64,000 nt of DNA, from contig NZ_MACI01000024.1 of the NCBI RefSeq assembly GCF_001884105.1, positions 39,467 through 103,466 of the forward strand. The letters are read 5' to 3'. Both the position numbers and the translations under genes were made by a program. Shown piece by piece: positions 16,312 through 25,247 of the stretch. This DNA is from Bacillus luti. Its GTDB lineage: Bacteria; Bacillota; Bacilli; Bacillales; Bacillaceae_G. A model generated the notes under the pieces. It searched no databases, was not told where the DNA came from, and saw nothing but the letters and a program-made list of their open reading frames with translations. The first letter of the stretch is position 1; each line of letters begins with the position of its first letter.

Positions 16312-17109
16312 TTATTGCGAGTGAGAAGATGAAATGAATTTAAAATATAAATGATCATGAATTGGAATTGCAGCTCCAATTCCTTGCGAGGTAATATTTT
16401 TCACAACAAGCCTTTTTTGGTTTCCCTTTAACACAAGGTACACTTCTCCGAATGTTACTTTTCCTTTTTCATTTACAGCTGGTGTATAAGCGTATAAATA
16501 TCCAAGTTGACTCGGACTAATATTATACACACGCTCATGTCCCGTACCATAACCAACAGTCGTTTTAAATGAAAGAGGCAATTGTACCTTTTCAAGTGCT
16601 TTTAAAAGCATCATTTTTTTCACATCTGTAGAATTTTTCATGTCGGCTGTTAAATCACCCTCAACCGTCTTTTGCGTTTCTTGTTTATAGCGAAGTGGAT
16701 ATAAGCGATCTCCTCCACGATTATCATATACATTGCGATTCACTTGCTTATATTCCCAATTAATTGATGTATCTATCGATTCATAATTTAATGCCCATTG
16801 CCCTAAATAAATTTTTGCCCTGTACCCTACAGCAAGTGGTGCATTTGAAATTGTCGTTTCGTTAAACATCCGAATTAAGTCTGGATTTTCAATTTTAATG
16901 TTTGCTGTTTTCAATAATTCTTGAGCAAATTTACTCGGCTGTAAACGCGGCAAATCTTGTGCGTCATTTGGAAATGTATTATCTTTTGAAATATTTAAAA
17001 CAGATGAAGGCACTTTTACTTCTACTGTCGTCTTTGCAAAACTACTGTTAGGAAATAATAAAATAAACGAGAACATAATTGAAAGACATATGCTGTATAC
17101 TCGTTTCAC
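16312..17109 (-). CDS. yfkD: YfkD-like exported protein
   Basis: A 265-residue protein with an N-terminal signal peptide (cleavage near SSFA-K, residue 25) and no further membrane segments, so it is secreted or wall-associated. It belongs to the YfkD family of unknown function, and lies between yfkAB and yfkE as in B. subtilis. No catalytic motif is evident. It is about 80 bp downstream of yfkE and may be cotranscribed with it. Confidence 0.85.
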   Translation of the reverse strand: MKRVYSICLSIMFSFILLFPNSSFAKTTVEVKVPSSVLNISKDNTFPNDAQDLPRLQPSKFAQELLKTANIKIENPDLIRMFNETTISNAPLAVGYRAKIYLGQWALNYESIDTSINWEYKQVNRNVYDNRGGDRLYPLRYKQETQKTVEGDLTADMKNSTDVKKMMLLKALEKVQLPLSFKTTVGYGTGHERVYNISPSQLGYLYAYTPAVNEKGKVTFGEVYLVLKGNQKRLVVKNITSQGIGAAIPIHDHLYFKFISSSHSQ

Positions 17110-17190
17110 CTGTCTGGCTCCTTCCTACGTAAAGGTATATATACTACTTTGTTTATTGTTTTCTCTAGGTACAATTGTTATGCCTACTTT

Positions 17191-18246
17191 TCACAATAAA
17201 TAAAAACCAATTCCCATAATGACATATGCCGCCAATAAAGTTCCTCCTTCAAACCAGTTTGTATCTCCATCATTTGAAATCGCTATCGTTAAGAAAACAG
17301 CTGTAATCATAGAAACAAGTTCTGGTATGGTAAATACTAAAGGCATCCTGTTTGCAAAAAACATGGATAGCAGTACTAATACAGGCGCAACAAACATGGC
17401 AATTTGTAATGTAGAACCTACTGCAATTTCAACTGCAATATTCACTTTATTTTTATAAGCCATAATAATTGCAGATGCATGTTCTGCTGCATTCCCAACA
17501 ATCGCAACGATAATAACCCCTATAAATAACTCTGACCAGCCAAATGATTTCGCGACTGTTTCAAATGTATGCACGAGCGCTTCTGACACATAAGCTACCG
17601 CAATTGTCGCTATTGCTAAAACGAGTAATGCTTTACCTTTTGACCACTCTGGCTCTTCCTCATGCGCTACTTCATCACTTTTATGTTGATATACACCACG
17701 GTGCGTAACTAACTTAAAGAACAAAGCAGCAAGGTACATAATAATCATAATAATAGAAACACCGATACTTAATTGATAGGTCTTTCCGGCATCCATCTTC
17801 ATCGAAAAAATCTCTGGAATAACAAAAGCTACGACAACAGCAAATATTAATAAAGCTGAATTATGCCTTGCATCATACACATTAAAACTTTGCCTTTTGT
17901 ATTTAAGACCTCCTACAAAGAAAGATAGTCCCCCTACTAATAGTAAATTTCCAAGTACAGATCCTGTTAAAGAGGCTAACACCACTTCAATTAATCCCGC
18001 TTGAAGTGCAAAAATCGAAATGATCAGTTCAACAGCATTACCGAAAGTAGCATTTAATAATCCACCTATTCTAGGACCAGAAACAATTGCCAAACTTTCC
18101 GTTGCTCTCCCCATAAAACCCGCTAATGCAATAATAGTAATACAGTATACAGCAAACATAATTGTTTGAGGCCAGTGAAGTGTTTTCCCGAGTACAGAAA
18201 GTGGTACACCTATAAGTGCTACTATAAGAAATATTTTATTAAACAT
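17191..18246 (-). CDS. yfkE: Calcium/proton antiporter YfkE (CaCA/CAX family)
   Basis: A membrane antiporter of 351 residues and about 11 segments that exchanges Ca2+ for H+. The two alpha-repeat motifs are clear: GLLNATFGNAVELIISIFAL in the first half and IVGNAAEHASAIIMA in the second; both carry the ion-binding Glu. An acidic loop (DEVAHEEEPEWSKG) separates the halves. I chose the ATG at 18246: ggaagg precedes it at 9 bases and the resulting length equals that of B. subtilis YfkE. Longer readings reach 18315. Confidence 0.9.
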   Translation of the reverse strand: MFNKIFLIVALIGVPLSVLGKTLHWPQTIMFAVYCITIIALAGFMGRATESLAIVSGPRIGGLLNATFGNAVELIISIFALQAGLIEVVLASLTGSVLGNLLLVGGLSFFVGGLKYKRQSFNVYDARHNSALLIFAVVVAFVIPEIFSMKMDAGKTYQLSIGVSIIMIIMYLAALFFKLVTHRGVYQHKSDEVAHEEEPEWSKGKALLVLAIATIAVAYVSEALVHTFETVAKSFGWSELFIGVIIVAIVGNAAEHASAIIMAYKNKVNIAVEIAVGSTLQIAMFVAPVLVLLSMFFANRMPLVFTIPELVSMITAVFLTIAISNDGDTNWFEGGTLLAAYVIMGIGFYLL

Positions 18247-18424
18247 GTTTTTCATCCTTCCATCGTATGTATTTCTCCTCATCATTAATATTATTCTTCT
18301 CCTAACTTGTCCCATTTCATCACAATTACGTTTAAAAAATCATGTTGATGAAAAAAGTATGAAAGATACTTCATTTTCTTGTTTAGACGGGAAAAATTAC
18401 AAATCGTGGAAAGAGGTTAAAAGC

Positions 18425-18841
18425 ATGCATTTAAAAGAAAAAATTGAAACAATTATTTGCGGTCAACGAACCGGTGTATTATCTACTGTACGTGAAAATA
18501 AACCTCACAGCGCCTTTATGATGTTTTTCCATGAAGATTTTGTACTATATGTTGCAACAGATCGAAAATCAAAAAAGATAACAGATATCGAAAAAAATCC
18601 AAATGTATATGTACTACTTGGGCGTGAAGGAAAAAAATTAGATGAAGATTATATTGAAGTTGAGGGCTTAGCCTCCATCGAGGAAGACTCCACATTAAAA
18701 AACAAGTTTTGGAATAATAGCTTAAAACGCTGGTTACTCGGTCCTGAAGACCCTAATTATGTACTAATTAAAATCAATCCTGACACAATTTATTACATCG
18801 ATGGTGCTGGTACGACGGAGCCCGAGTTTTTACGACTATAA
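18425..18841 (+). CDS. General stress protein 26-like, pyridoxamine 5'-phosphate oxidase fold
   Basis: 138 residues of the flavin-binding split-barrel fold (HLKEKIETIICGQRTGVLST, then LYVATDRKSKKITDIEKNP), most like the general stress protein 26/YdaG group. It could bind FMN or F420-like cofactors and reduce small molecules, but the substrate is unknown. The ATG at 18425 with agaggt upstream is preferred; a longer reading to 18245 would overlap the yfkE start. The family is often SigB-controlled, yet I see no convincing SigB promoter here. Confidence 0.8.
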   Translation: MHLKEKIETIICGQRTGVLSTVRENKPHSAFMMFFHEDFVLYVATDRKSKKITDIEKNPNVYVLLGREGKKLDEDYIEVEGLASIEEDSTLKNKFWNNSLKRWLLGPEDPNYVLIKINPDTIYYIDGAGTTEPEFLRL

Positions 18842-18844
18842 AAT

Positions 18845-18876
18845 AAAACAAGCCCCCTTTAGGTGGGCTTGTTTTG
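18845..18876 (+). terminator. Terminator after the stress-protein gene
   Basis: AAAACAAGCCC and GGGCTTGTTTT form an 11-bp stem with a 9-nt loop. Confidence 0.88.
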
Positions 18877-18995
18877 TCGAAAAGTTCTTCTGAAAAAAAC
18901 AATAAAATAGGTGGAACTTTCTAAAGATTCTGTTATATAATAGCAATAACTTAAATAAACTGTATTAAAACAGATTGAGAGGAGAAATAAAATTG

Positions 18996-19142
18996 ATGAA
19001 AAGAGAAGAAAGAAAAAATATGATTGAGTTTATCGAAAAGAAAAAAGGGATTGAGCGTGACGAATTATTATTTATGACGGACGATGAAGTAGAGCATATT
19101 TATAATGTAACGTACTTTTTATATGAGGAAATTGCAGAGTAG
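18996..19142 (+). CDS. BH0509 family small protein (48 aa)
   Basis: A 48-codon reading frame starting MKREERKNMIEFIEKKKGIE, highly charged and helical, recognised as the BH0509 family of small Bacillales proteins of unknown function. The ribosome-binding site gagaggag lies upstream of ATG 18996; a TTG codon directly precedes the ATG. A strong terminator starts four bases after the stop, and the gene is isolated, which supports it being real. No function is known. Confidence 0.8.
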   Translation: MKREERKNMIEFIEKKKGIERDELLFMTDDEVEHIYNVTYFLYEEIAE

Positions 19143-19145
19143 TAT

Positions 19146-19187
19146 AAGAATCCCCATCTTATTAAAAAAATAAGGTGGGGATTCTTT
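19146..19187 (+). terminator. Terminator of BH0509-type gene
   Basis: AAGAATCCCCA.CTTATT pairs with AATAAG.TGGGGATTCTT around a short A-rich loop, followed by TTCG and T-rich sequence. Confidence 0.88.
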
Positions 19188-19197
19188 CGTTATTTAT

Positions 19198-19285
19198 CAC
19201 GCGATTTGCAGCAGTAATCACCCAATTGGTGAAGGCTAATAATCAGTGAGCGATGAACCCCTACCGATTAAAGTTTCACTTTATA
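19198..19285 (-). repeat. Dispersed intergenic repeat, copy A (minus orientation)
   Basis: Read on the minus strand it begins ATAAAGTGAAACTTTAATCG and continues through CACTGATTATTAGCC and TTCACCAATTGGG, as in copies D and E. The central hairpin is partly decayed. It lies directly upstream of the EamA gene; its outer end supplies part of that promoter. Confidence 0.75.
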
Positions 19286-19310
19286 CATGAGAATGGTTTT
19301 CATGTATAAT
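19284..19310 (+). promoter_or_regulatory. Promoter with overlapping inverted repeat for the EamA gene
   Basis: A -10 TATAAT lies at 19305-19310, with TTATAC at the edge of the dispersed repeat 18 bases upstream as a weak -35. TACATGA (19284-19290) and TCATGTA (19300-19306) form an inverted repeat across the spacer and -10, a typical repressor-site position. The regulator is unknown. Confidence 0.5.
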
Positions 19311-19335
19311 AATGTAAGATTGGAGGAATTTTACT

Positions 19336-19764
19336 ATGAGTTCATGGCTCTTATTCGCACTATTATCAGCAATTGCTGCTGCCCTTGTATCTATTTTCGG
19401 AAAGATTGGTTTAGATGGAATCGATGCCAATGTTGCGACAACGGTTCGTTCTATTATTATGGCATTATTTATGGTAGGCGTTATTATTATACAAGGTAAA
19501 TTTCAAAATATTGGCGACGTACTGCTAAATAAAAAAGCACTGCTATTTATCACATTAAGTGGGGTTGCAGGTGCTTCGTCATGGTTATTTTATTTTCTTG
19601 CCTTAAAAACAGGAAAGGTTTCTCAAGTAGCCCCTGTCGATAAATTAAGTGTAGTGTTTTCTATTATTCTCGCGATGATTATACTCGGTGAAAAGTTAAA
19701 CTTTATGACCGGTATTGGTGTAATCTTCATTACAGCTGGTGTACTATTTATTGCTTTCAGCTAA
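19336..19764 (+). CDS. EamA family half-size transporter
   Basis: A 142-residue protein with about five hydrophobic segments forming a single EamA (DUF6) unit, as in small drug/metabolite transporters that work as dimers. Conserved features include SSWLFYFLALKTGKVSQVAPVDK, then LGEKL near the end. It begins at 19336 behind ttggagga. Substrate unknown; candidates are amino acids or small metabolites. It is monocistronic, with a repeat-derived promoter region upstream. Confidence 0.85.
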   Translation: MSSWLLFALLSAIAAALVSIFGKIGLDGIDANVATTVRSIIMALFMVGVIIIQGKFQNIGDVLLNKKALLFITLSGVAGASSWLFYFLALKTGKVSQVAPVDKLSVVFSIILAMIILGEKLNFMTGIGVIFITAGVLFIAFS

Positions 19765-19787
19765 AAAACCGCTCTTAGCGGTTTTTC
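19764..19787. terminator. Bidirectional terminator between EamA and DedA genes
   Basis: AAAAACCGCT/AGCGGTTTTT stem with a 2-3 nt loop, with A and T runs; the DedA stop lies inside it. Confidence 0.88.
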
Positions 19788-20368
19788 TTTTTCTTTATGT
19801 AAAACCATACAATACATGCAACAACTGCCGAAATGAGTAAAATCCATATTCCATAATGATGTAAACTATACTCAACGAAACGCCACTTCTCCCCTAGCTT
19901 CCAGCCAAGCCCGATAAAAACACTTATCCAAATGACTGCACCACCGTAAGCATACAAACAAAAACGCCAAAGTGTTAAATTCGAAACCCCAGCAAAATAC
20001 GCTGTTAAATGACGGACTCCTGGTATAAAATAACCAATCATTAAAAGAAATGGACCGTATTTTTCAAATAAAACATGTGTTTTTTCAATGTGATGTTCTT
20101 TAATTCTAATTTTCGGCCCATATTTTTTTAAAACAGGAAGACCTAGTTTTAAACCTAATATGTAGCTTAATGTAATACCTAACATTGCACCAGCCATCCC
20201 ACTTAAAAAAGCAGCAGTTCCTGACATAACTCCTTTTGAAACATTATAACCAATAAAGGTCAATAAAAACTCGTCTGGTATTGGTAATCCTACAATCCCA
20301 CCAGCCAAAGCTATAATAATTCCAAAATACCCATAATGCGCGATTAACTCGCCAATATGTTGTTCCAT
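19775..20368 (-). CDS. DedA family membrane protein
   Basis: A 197-residue polytopic protein of the DedA/SNARE-associated (VTT) family, which includes phospholipid flippases and undecaprenyl-phosphate carriers. The signatures GLPIPDEFLLTFIGY and GYFIPGVRHLTAYFAG (FxxGxR) are intact. About five membrane or re-entrant segments are predicted; the tail is basic (IKKKKNR). The start at 20368 has no clear ribosome-binding site, which is unusual for this window. It is monocistronic. The lipid substrate is not predictable. Confidence 0.88.
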   Translation of the reverse strand: MEQHIGELIAHYGYFGIIIALAGGIVGLPIPDEFLLTFIGYNVSKGVMSGTAAFLSGMAGAMLGITLSYILGLKLGLPVLKKYGPKIRIKEHHIEKTHVLFEKYGPFLLMIGYFIPGVRHLTAYFAGVSNLTLWRFCLYAYGGAVIWISVFIGLGWKLGEKWRFVEYSLHHYGIWILLISAVVACIVWFYIKKKKNR

Positions 20369-20499
20369 TCGGAAGACACATCCTATGCACGATCGTTATT
20401 CCACATTGTGCCCTTTCTATCTTTGAGACAAACATGGTATACATATTCACTATACATTGTTTTTATAATGAACTCTACTTCTATTCATCCCTTTAGATG

Positions 20500-20600
20500 A
20501 GATAAAAGACGACTTTAATCAGTGAGGGTTTTGTTCATCTCCACTGCTTATTAGCCCGCTCGAATCGGGCTGTTACGAACAGCCCAATTCCGACTTTATT
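20500..20600 (+). repeat. Dispersed intergenic repeat, copy B, within a 486-bp gap
   Basis: The gap 20369-20854 contains no gene that I can support. Within it, GACTTTAATCAGTGAGGGTT followed by CTCCACTGCTTATTAGCCCG matches the repeat family, though the second hairpin has changed to CCCGCTCGAATCGGG and is followed by a further GGGCTGTTACGAACAGCCC stem. The remainder is A/T-rich sequence holding the promoter of the TPR gene. Confidence 0.7.
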
Positions 20601-20854
20601 CCCTTATATTCATCCAATTTTGAGATGAAATTCTTACTACTTGTAAACAGCCGGATTAAAAAATAAAAATTCATATGCTTGTTTTTTTGTTACAATAAAG
20701 GAAAGTTACTTTTCGCAACGGTTTAACTCTCAGGAAAAATGATATATCTAGCAAAAACATAGTTTGGTCTATATAATGCAACTTCTACCTATAAAAAAAC
20801 ATGCGCCCTTTAACATACAACATCATTTTTCTAAATTATACAGGGGGAACGAAC

Positions 20855-23617
20855 ATGACCATTGAAAATCAATTTATCCAAAAGGTTTACTATAAAACAT
20901 TTTTAACAGAAGAAACTTCTACTCCAGTATCGGAAGTACTTGGTGAAGCATATATAAATGAATCAAAAAATGAATTCTCAAACATTTCTAATGTCCGCTT
21001 TGCTCAAGGTGAATTTTATTACCAAAATAAAGACTTTGAAGCAGCCATATTTAAATGGGACAAAGTAAATAACGACCTTGCACTTTGGGCAACCAAAAAT
21101 ATTGCAGACGCTTATTTTGAACTAGGCTTCTTACCAAAAGCAGAAGAAATGTATCAATCTATTCAAACAGAAGATACGACTCTTACGATGGAAGTTTCCC
21201 TGCAACTCCTTTCTCTTTATATCGAACAAGATCGTTTAGGACTAGCATTTAAAACCATTAGTGAGGCTGTCGCATTTCAACCTGACTATCCAAATATTAC
21301 TGCCATTGCTCGCTCTTTCTATGAAAAACAGGAAGATTGGAATAACGCCATAGAGCTTGCAGTTCAAGAAGGAATTCGAACAAACTCATTACACTGGTTC
21401 GATACTTTAATTAATTATGTGAATCAAGGGTTTACTAAACAAATTAAACCAGAATATTTCTATGAGTCTTTAAAAGCTCTATATACAATTGATCAAGTAC
21501 AATTTAAAGAACTTGTTATTGCTCTTTGGAATAGCTATCAAGATGACACGTTGTATCTACCGTGGATTCAAACGATAAATCACTTATTCTTACATATTGA
21601 AACAGATAATAATGATGATTGGTCTGAAATCTCCTCTCGCTACCAAGAGACATACTTTGCATTAATTACTGGTGAGCATTTTATGCATGAATTACAAGGA
21701 CTTGTACCAGATTTATTAACAAATTGGTTTAGCTTAATGAAAACAAAAGATTCTCTAATTGTCTCTGCGGCAGTGTTAGCATGGAATGAAGTTTCACCTA
21801 CAACTTTAGAATCATTACTCGTAAAAAGTGCTGGTGCTTTACTTTCTAATTCATCAGCTGAAGAGAATGTGAATATGGAAACCGTTTCTCATTTATTCGA
21901 AACAATTGCTGTTTGGGCTGAGAAAAATGATGTAGATTTAAGTCATCAATTTACGCTACTCGTCCATGAACTATGCGATTTAAATGTTACACAACTACTA
22001 ATAGCTGGCACTAGTGACCATGATAAAGCATCATTCGTCAACTCCATATTAGGAGAAAATATCTTAACTGAGACTTTAACAACTCCTATTTTATTTAAAG
22101 ACGATAGCCAAACTGAAATAACAGAGTTCAATGAGTTGGATGTACGAAATATACCGAACTTTGATGAGCTCCATCAAATAATGGCTACATCTTCCCAGTT
22201 AGAACTTGAGAAAAAATGTATAGAAATTAAGCTACCAAGTAGATTTTTAAGAAAAAATAAGTTTGCATTTCTTGTTACACCATCTATTCAGGGACAATTG
22301 GATAAAAATAGCTCCTATTTTGAATACTTACAAGCAGCAGATAGCCTCCTTTACGTATTGAATTCTGCTTCACCATTACATGGTGAAGAACTTGATACAT
22401 TACTTTATTTACGTGAACAGGTGCCAAACTTAAAAATTCACTTCGTATTACATACGAATAATACGACTACTAATGAAAAATTAATTAGTAAACTTAAAGT
22501 TCATTTCCCAAATGCACAATTCTTCCCATACTCTCCTTCACAAGAGAGTAGCCAGCAACTTGGGGATGTAACAGAATCTGTTCTCTCTAATCTTGCAAAA
22601 CGCAACATGGAACAAGAACGTATAGAAAAACTAATATGGTTTACTCAAAAGACAATCGCATACCTTGTGAATGAACGTGTGGAATTAGAAAATACATTAG
22701 TGAAAGCAGTACGCTGGAATAAACATATCTCAGTAAAACTGAATGGATTTATTAACAATCTTACTGCTCTTGAAAAAGATAAAATTCGTTCGATTACAGA
22801 ATCCTATCTATTAACGAAAGAAGAAATTACACGAGATATACATTCTCAAATTCCTGAATTATTACAGAGTTGCTCTGACCTAGTTCAAGAAGATAGTGAT
22901 TTTAAATTAGTTCATGAAGAATTAAATACGGCAATGAACGAACGAATTCAAAAACATGTGCAACAAGTCCTTCTTCCTAAATTTACTGGGTCTATTCAAG
23001 AATGGATTGAAACAGCTCATAACGAATTTATTCAAGCACAAGCTTATTTAGATGAAATGAGCGAAACTTTCAATAAACTCTATAAAGAAGAACGTATGAA
23101 ACTTCCTTGTGATTTCAAATTATTAGATGATTGGAATCGAGATGTTGTACGAATGACAAATCGAATTACAGTAACGAACATCAATATTTTATTACGCTTT
23201 ACACCGACACAATTTTTCTTAAAAAGTGCTGGAAAACTATTTGGTAATATGCAGAAAAACCAATCTATGCTCGCAAACAAATATAAACAATATATTGAAA
23301 CAGAGGATTATACAGAAATTGCTCAAGCAATCTCAAAACAATTCTTCCTTCAATTTGAAGTATTTGAAGGAGCATTAGAACGTGATATCATGATGTTCTT
23401 TAAAGATCCACTTAGTATATTGAAACAAAATGTGGAAACAGCTCATCTTGAGATTGAAACAGACGAACAAACATTGGCAACACTAAGAAGCAATCCAGAA
23501 ACGTATCATGATCCTTTAGCATTATTTAAACTACAATTGCTACAGCATAAGTTCGTTTTAAGTACTACTAAGAAACATGAACATGTCTTTGTATCCAACG
23601 AATCTCCTACTATTTAA
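20855..23617 (+). CDS. TPR protein with degenerate dynamin-like GTPase domain
   Basis: A 920-residue cytoplasmic protein. Residues about 40-200 carry TPR-like helical repeats (GEFYYQNKDFEAAIFKWDKV and following). Residues about 378-580 look like a dynamin-type GTPase core, but nucleotide motifs are degraded: G385-TSDHDKAS replaces GxxxxGKS, the G3 region reads VTPSIQGQ and the G4 region HTNNTT. A long helical C-terminus follows (about 590-920) with a phenylalanine-rich segment near RFTPTQFFLKSAGKLF that might touch membrane. The start at 20855 has acagggggaac upstream; an earlier ATG lacks one. It is monocistronic. Function unknown; membrane remodelling or scaffolding is inferred. Confidence 0.7.
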   Translation: MTIENQFIQKVYYKTFLTEETSTPVSEVLGEAYINESKNEFSNISNVRFAQGEFYYQNKDFEAAIFKWDKVNNDLALWATKNIADAYFELGFLPKAEEMYQSIQTEDTTLTMEVSLQLLSLYIEQDRLGLAFKTISEAVAFQPDYPNITAIARSFYEKQEDWNNAIELAVQEGIRTNSLHWFDTLINYVNQGFTKQIKPEYFYESLKALYTIDQVQFKELVIALWNSYQDDTLYLPWIQTINHLFLHIETDNNDDWSEISSRYQETYFALITGEHFMHELQGLVPDLLTNWFSLMKTKDSLIVSAAVLAWNEVSPTTLESLLVKSAGALLSNSSAEENVNMETVSHLFETIAVWAEKNDVDLSHQFTLLVHELCDLNVTQLLIAGTSDHDKASFVNSILGENILTETLTTPILFKDDSQTEITEFNELDVRNIPNFDELHQIMATSSQLELEKKCIEIKLPSRFLRKNKFAFLVTPSIQGQLDKNSSYFEYLQAADSLLYVLNSASPLHGEELDTLLYLREQVPNLKIHFVLHTNNTTTNEKLISKLKVHFPNAQFFPYSPSQESSQQLGDVTESVLSNLAKRNMEQERIEKLIWFTQKTIAYLVNERVELENTLVKAVRWNKHISVKLNGFINNLTALEKDKIRSITESYLLTKEEITRDIHSQIPELLQSCSDLVQEDSDFKLVHEELNTAMNERIQKHVQQVLLPKFTGSIQEWIETAHNEFIQAQAYLDEMSETFNKLYKEERMKLPCDFKLLDDWNRDVVRMTNRITVTNINILLRFTPTQFFLKSAGKLFGNMQKNQSMLANKYKQYIETEDYTEIAQAISKQFFLQFEVFEGALERDIMMFFKDPLSILKQNVETAHLEIETDEQTLATLRSNPETYHDPLALFKLQLLQHKFVLSTTKKHEHVFVSNESPTI

Positions 23618-23620
23618 CAG

Positions 23621-23656
23621 AAAAAACCAAGCAAACTGCAATTTGCTTGGTTTTTT
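23621..23656. terminator. Bidirectional terminator
   Basis: AAAAAACCAAGCAAA/TTTGCTTGGTTTTTT is a 15-bp stem between the converging TPR and signal peptidase genes. Confidence 0.92.
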
Positions 23657-23659
23657 ACT

Positions 23660-24196
23660 TTAATTTATTATTTTCATATGTTCAAATGGATAATAAATAG
23701 CTGCTAACTTTCCTAATACATCTGCTCTATCAATAAGCCCTAAACCATTTCTACTATCTCTGCTTATTAAGCGATTATCACCCATAACAAAAATCTTATT
23801 TTTAGGAACTGTAATCGGCCCAAAGTCCTCTGTTAAATTCATAAGTTTTTTTTCCGCTTGTTTTTTATTACTGTGCAAATACTCTTCATTTTTCACTTCA
23901 TGATTCACATATAATTGATCGTTTCTCATCTCAATTATATCTCCAGGTAAACCAATCACTCTTTTCACATAAAAATTATCTGTCTTCACAACAATAATGT
24001 CTTCCCTTTCATAGCTTTCAAATTGTTTTGCTAACTTATTAATAATTACCTTATCCCCATCTTGTAGCGTTGGCCTCATAGATGCTCCTTTTACAGTCGT
24101 AGGAAAAAACACAAAAATTTTCGCCAAAAATACCAATAAACATGCAATTGCAATTGTTCCAAAAAATTCGCGCCAACGTTTTTTCTTTTGCATCAT
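23660..24196 (-). CDS. Type I signal peptidase
   Basis: A 178-residue S26 peptidase that cleaves signal peptides outside the membrane. One N-terminal anchor (about 12-32) is followed by the catalytic Ser39 in GASMRPTL and Lys78 in VKRVIGLPGD; the GDNR motif (FVMGDNRLISRDSR) is intact. Size and layout match SipS/SipT/SipW-type P enzymes of Bacillus, which have several paralogues. Either of two adjacent ATG codons could start translation behind gatggtgg. The gene is monocistronic. Confidence 0.92.
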   Translation of the reverse strand: MMQKKKRWREFFGTIAIACLLVFLAKIFVFFPTTVKGASMRPTLQDGDKVIINKLAKQFESYEREDIIVVKTDNFYVKRVIGLPGDIIEMRNDQLYVNHEVKNEEYLHSNKKQAEKKLMNLTEDFGPITVPKNKIFVMGDNRLISRDSRNGLGLIDRADVLGKLAAIYYPFEHMKIIN

Positions 24197-24307
24197 TCCA
24201 CCATCTCATCATCTTTTTACTTTTATTATAAGGACTTTCGTTAATGAATTTCCATAAAATTCTGAATTATATAATCATAATATTACAAACTTAAAAATAA
24301 CATCCTC

Positions 24308-24385
24308 ATAAAGTGAAACTTTAATCACCCCTCACCAATCGGGATTTTATAGGCAGCCCGACTTCTACCTCAAATTCGACTGGAG
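24308..24385 (+). repeat. Dispersed intergenic repeat, copy C (internally deleted)
   Basis: ATAAAGTGAAACTTTAATCA is followed directly by CCCCTCACCAATCGGG, skipping the central AGTGGGG hairpin that copies D and E have. The rest (AGGCAGCCCGACTTC and on to 24385) resembles the tail of copy B. Confidence 0.65.
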
Positions 24386-24396
24386 CATAGTAATAA

Positions 24397-24447
24397 AAAA
24401 GATACTCTCAAAATAGTTAATCTACTATTTTTGAGAGTATCTTTTTT
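24397..24447 (-). terminator. Terminator of the lysoplasmalogenase gene
   Basis: AAAAAAGATACTCTCAAAA pairs with TTTTGAGAGTATCTTTTTT, a long perfect stem with A/T tracts on both sides. Confidence 0.92.
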
Positions 24448-25126
24448 ATAATCCTACATATACAATACACATTTGAGCCGCGACATATGTAAACCAAATC
24501 CAAAGTGGTTCATACTTCAGTTTGCGTCCACCAATATCTGTTACACCAATAATGAAGTCTGAAATCACAAACAATAAACCACCAAACGCTGGTGCCCACC
24601 ATATGCCTGAATTCCCGTAATATAAGGCGAATGCAAAGCAAGCCATTCCTCCAACCCATAATCCGTATACGAGAGCTCCTATCGTAAACAACTTATCCTG
24701 TTTTTCATTTCGGATAAAAAAGAACCATCCTATAATGAGAAAAAGTCCATATACGAGTAAACCAATCCAAAAACCATTCCACGAAATTCCTGTTTGCAAA
24801 AATGCTTTTACATAAAAACAATGAGCAAGAGCAAAAGTAACCATCCCTCCAATTAGCCTGTGACCAATTGGAATTAATCCGGCCATAAACAAATCTCCTA
24901 CAGTCGATAAAGTCATACCAAGCGCAACCCACGTACTATATTCTGCCGATGGGTCTTGTAACCATATGAAAATGGCACTACCTGTTAAAGAAAAACTAAG
25001 AATAAGACGAATTGCTAAAGGCAACGGCATATTTTCCTTCGTTCTTTTTGTCTGCCGTATTGCATAAATCGCCCCCATGAAAAAAAGAATGATTTGCCCG
25101 ATTAACACCATGTAAAGTACGTTCAT
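24446..25126 (-). CDS. Lysoplasmalogenase family (YhhN) membrane protein
   Basis: A 226-residue polytopic protein of about eight segments. Family landmarks are GMTLSTVGDLFMAG, FALAHCFYVKAF and GGLLFVISDFIIG, the last containing the Asp presumed catalytic. Eukaryotic and some bacterial members hydrolyse the vinyl ether of lysoplasmalogen; in an aerobic Bacillus the true lipid substrate is unknown. The start at 25126 has gaggagaac upstream. It is monocistronic. Confidence 0.85.
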   Translation of the reverse strand: MNVLYMVLIGQIILFFMGAIYAIRQTKRTKENMPLPLAIRLILSFSLTGSAIFIWLQDPSAEYSTWVALGMTLSTVGDLFMAGLIPIGHRLIGGMVTFALAHCFYVKAFLQTGISWNGFWIGLLVYGLFLIIGWFFFIRNEKQDKLFTIGALVYGLWVGGMACFAFALYYGNSGIWWAPAFGGLLFVISDFIIGVTDIGGRKLKYEPLWIWFTYVAAQMCIVYVGL

Positions 25127-25198
25127 AATATGTTCTCCTCAATAAATGCTTTTTGTATCTTTTTTCGTTGCACCTAGTCTATTATCCTTTTTCTATAT

Positions 25199-25225
25199 AA
25201 AAAAGAAGAACAGTACTGTTCTTCC
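25199..25225 (-). terminator. Terminator of the EamA exporter gene
   Basis: GAAGAACAGTACTGTTCTTC is a self-complementary stem followed by T-rich sequence on the minus strand. Confidence 0.75.
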
Positions 25226-25247
25226 ATTGTAATCGTTTTCCCTTTAT

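Noticed and set aside
18245-18424. N-terminal hydrophobic extension of the stress protein
   Set aside because: It would overlap the yfkE start and is not part of the family; the ATG at 18425 gives the family length.
18380-18424. SigB promoter before the stress protein
   Set aside because: GTTTAG and GGGAAA are present but only three bases apart, not the 12-14 needed.
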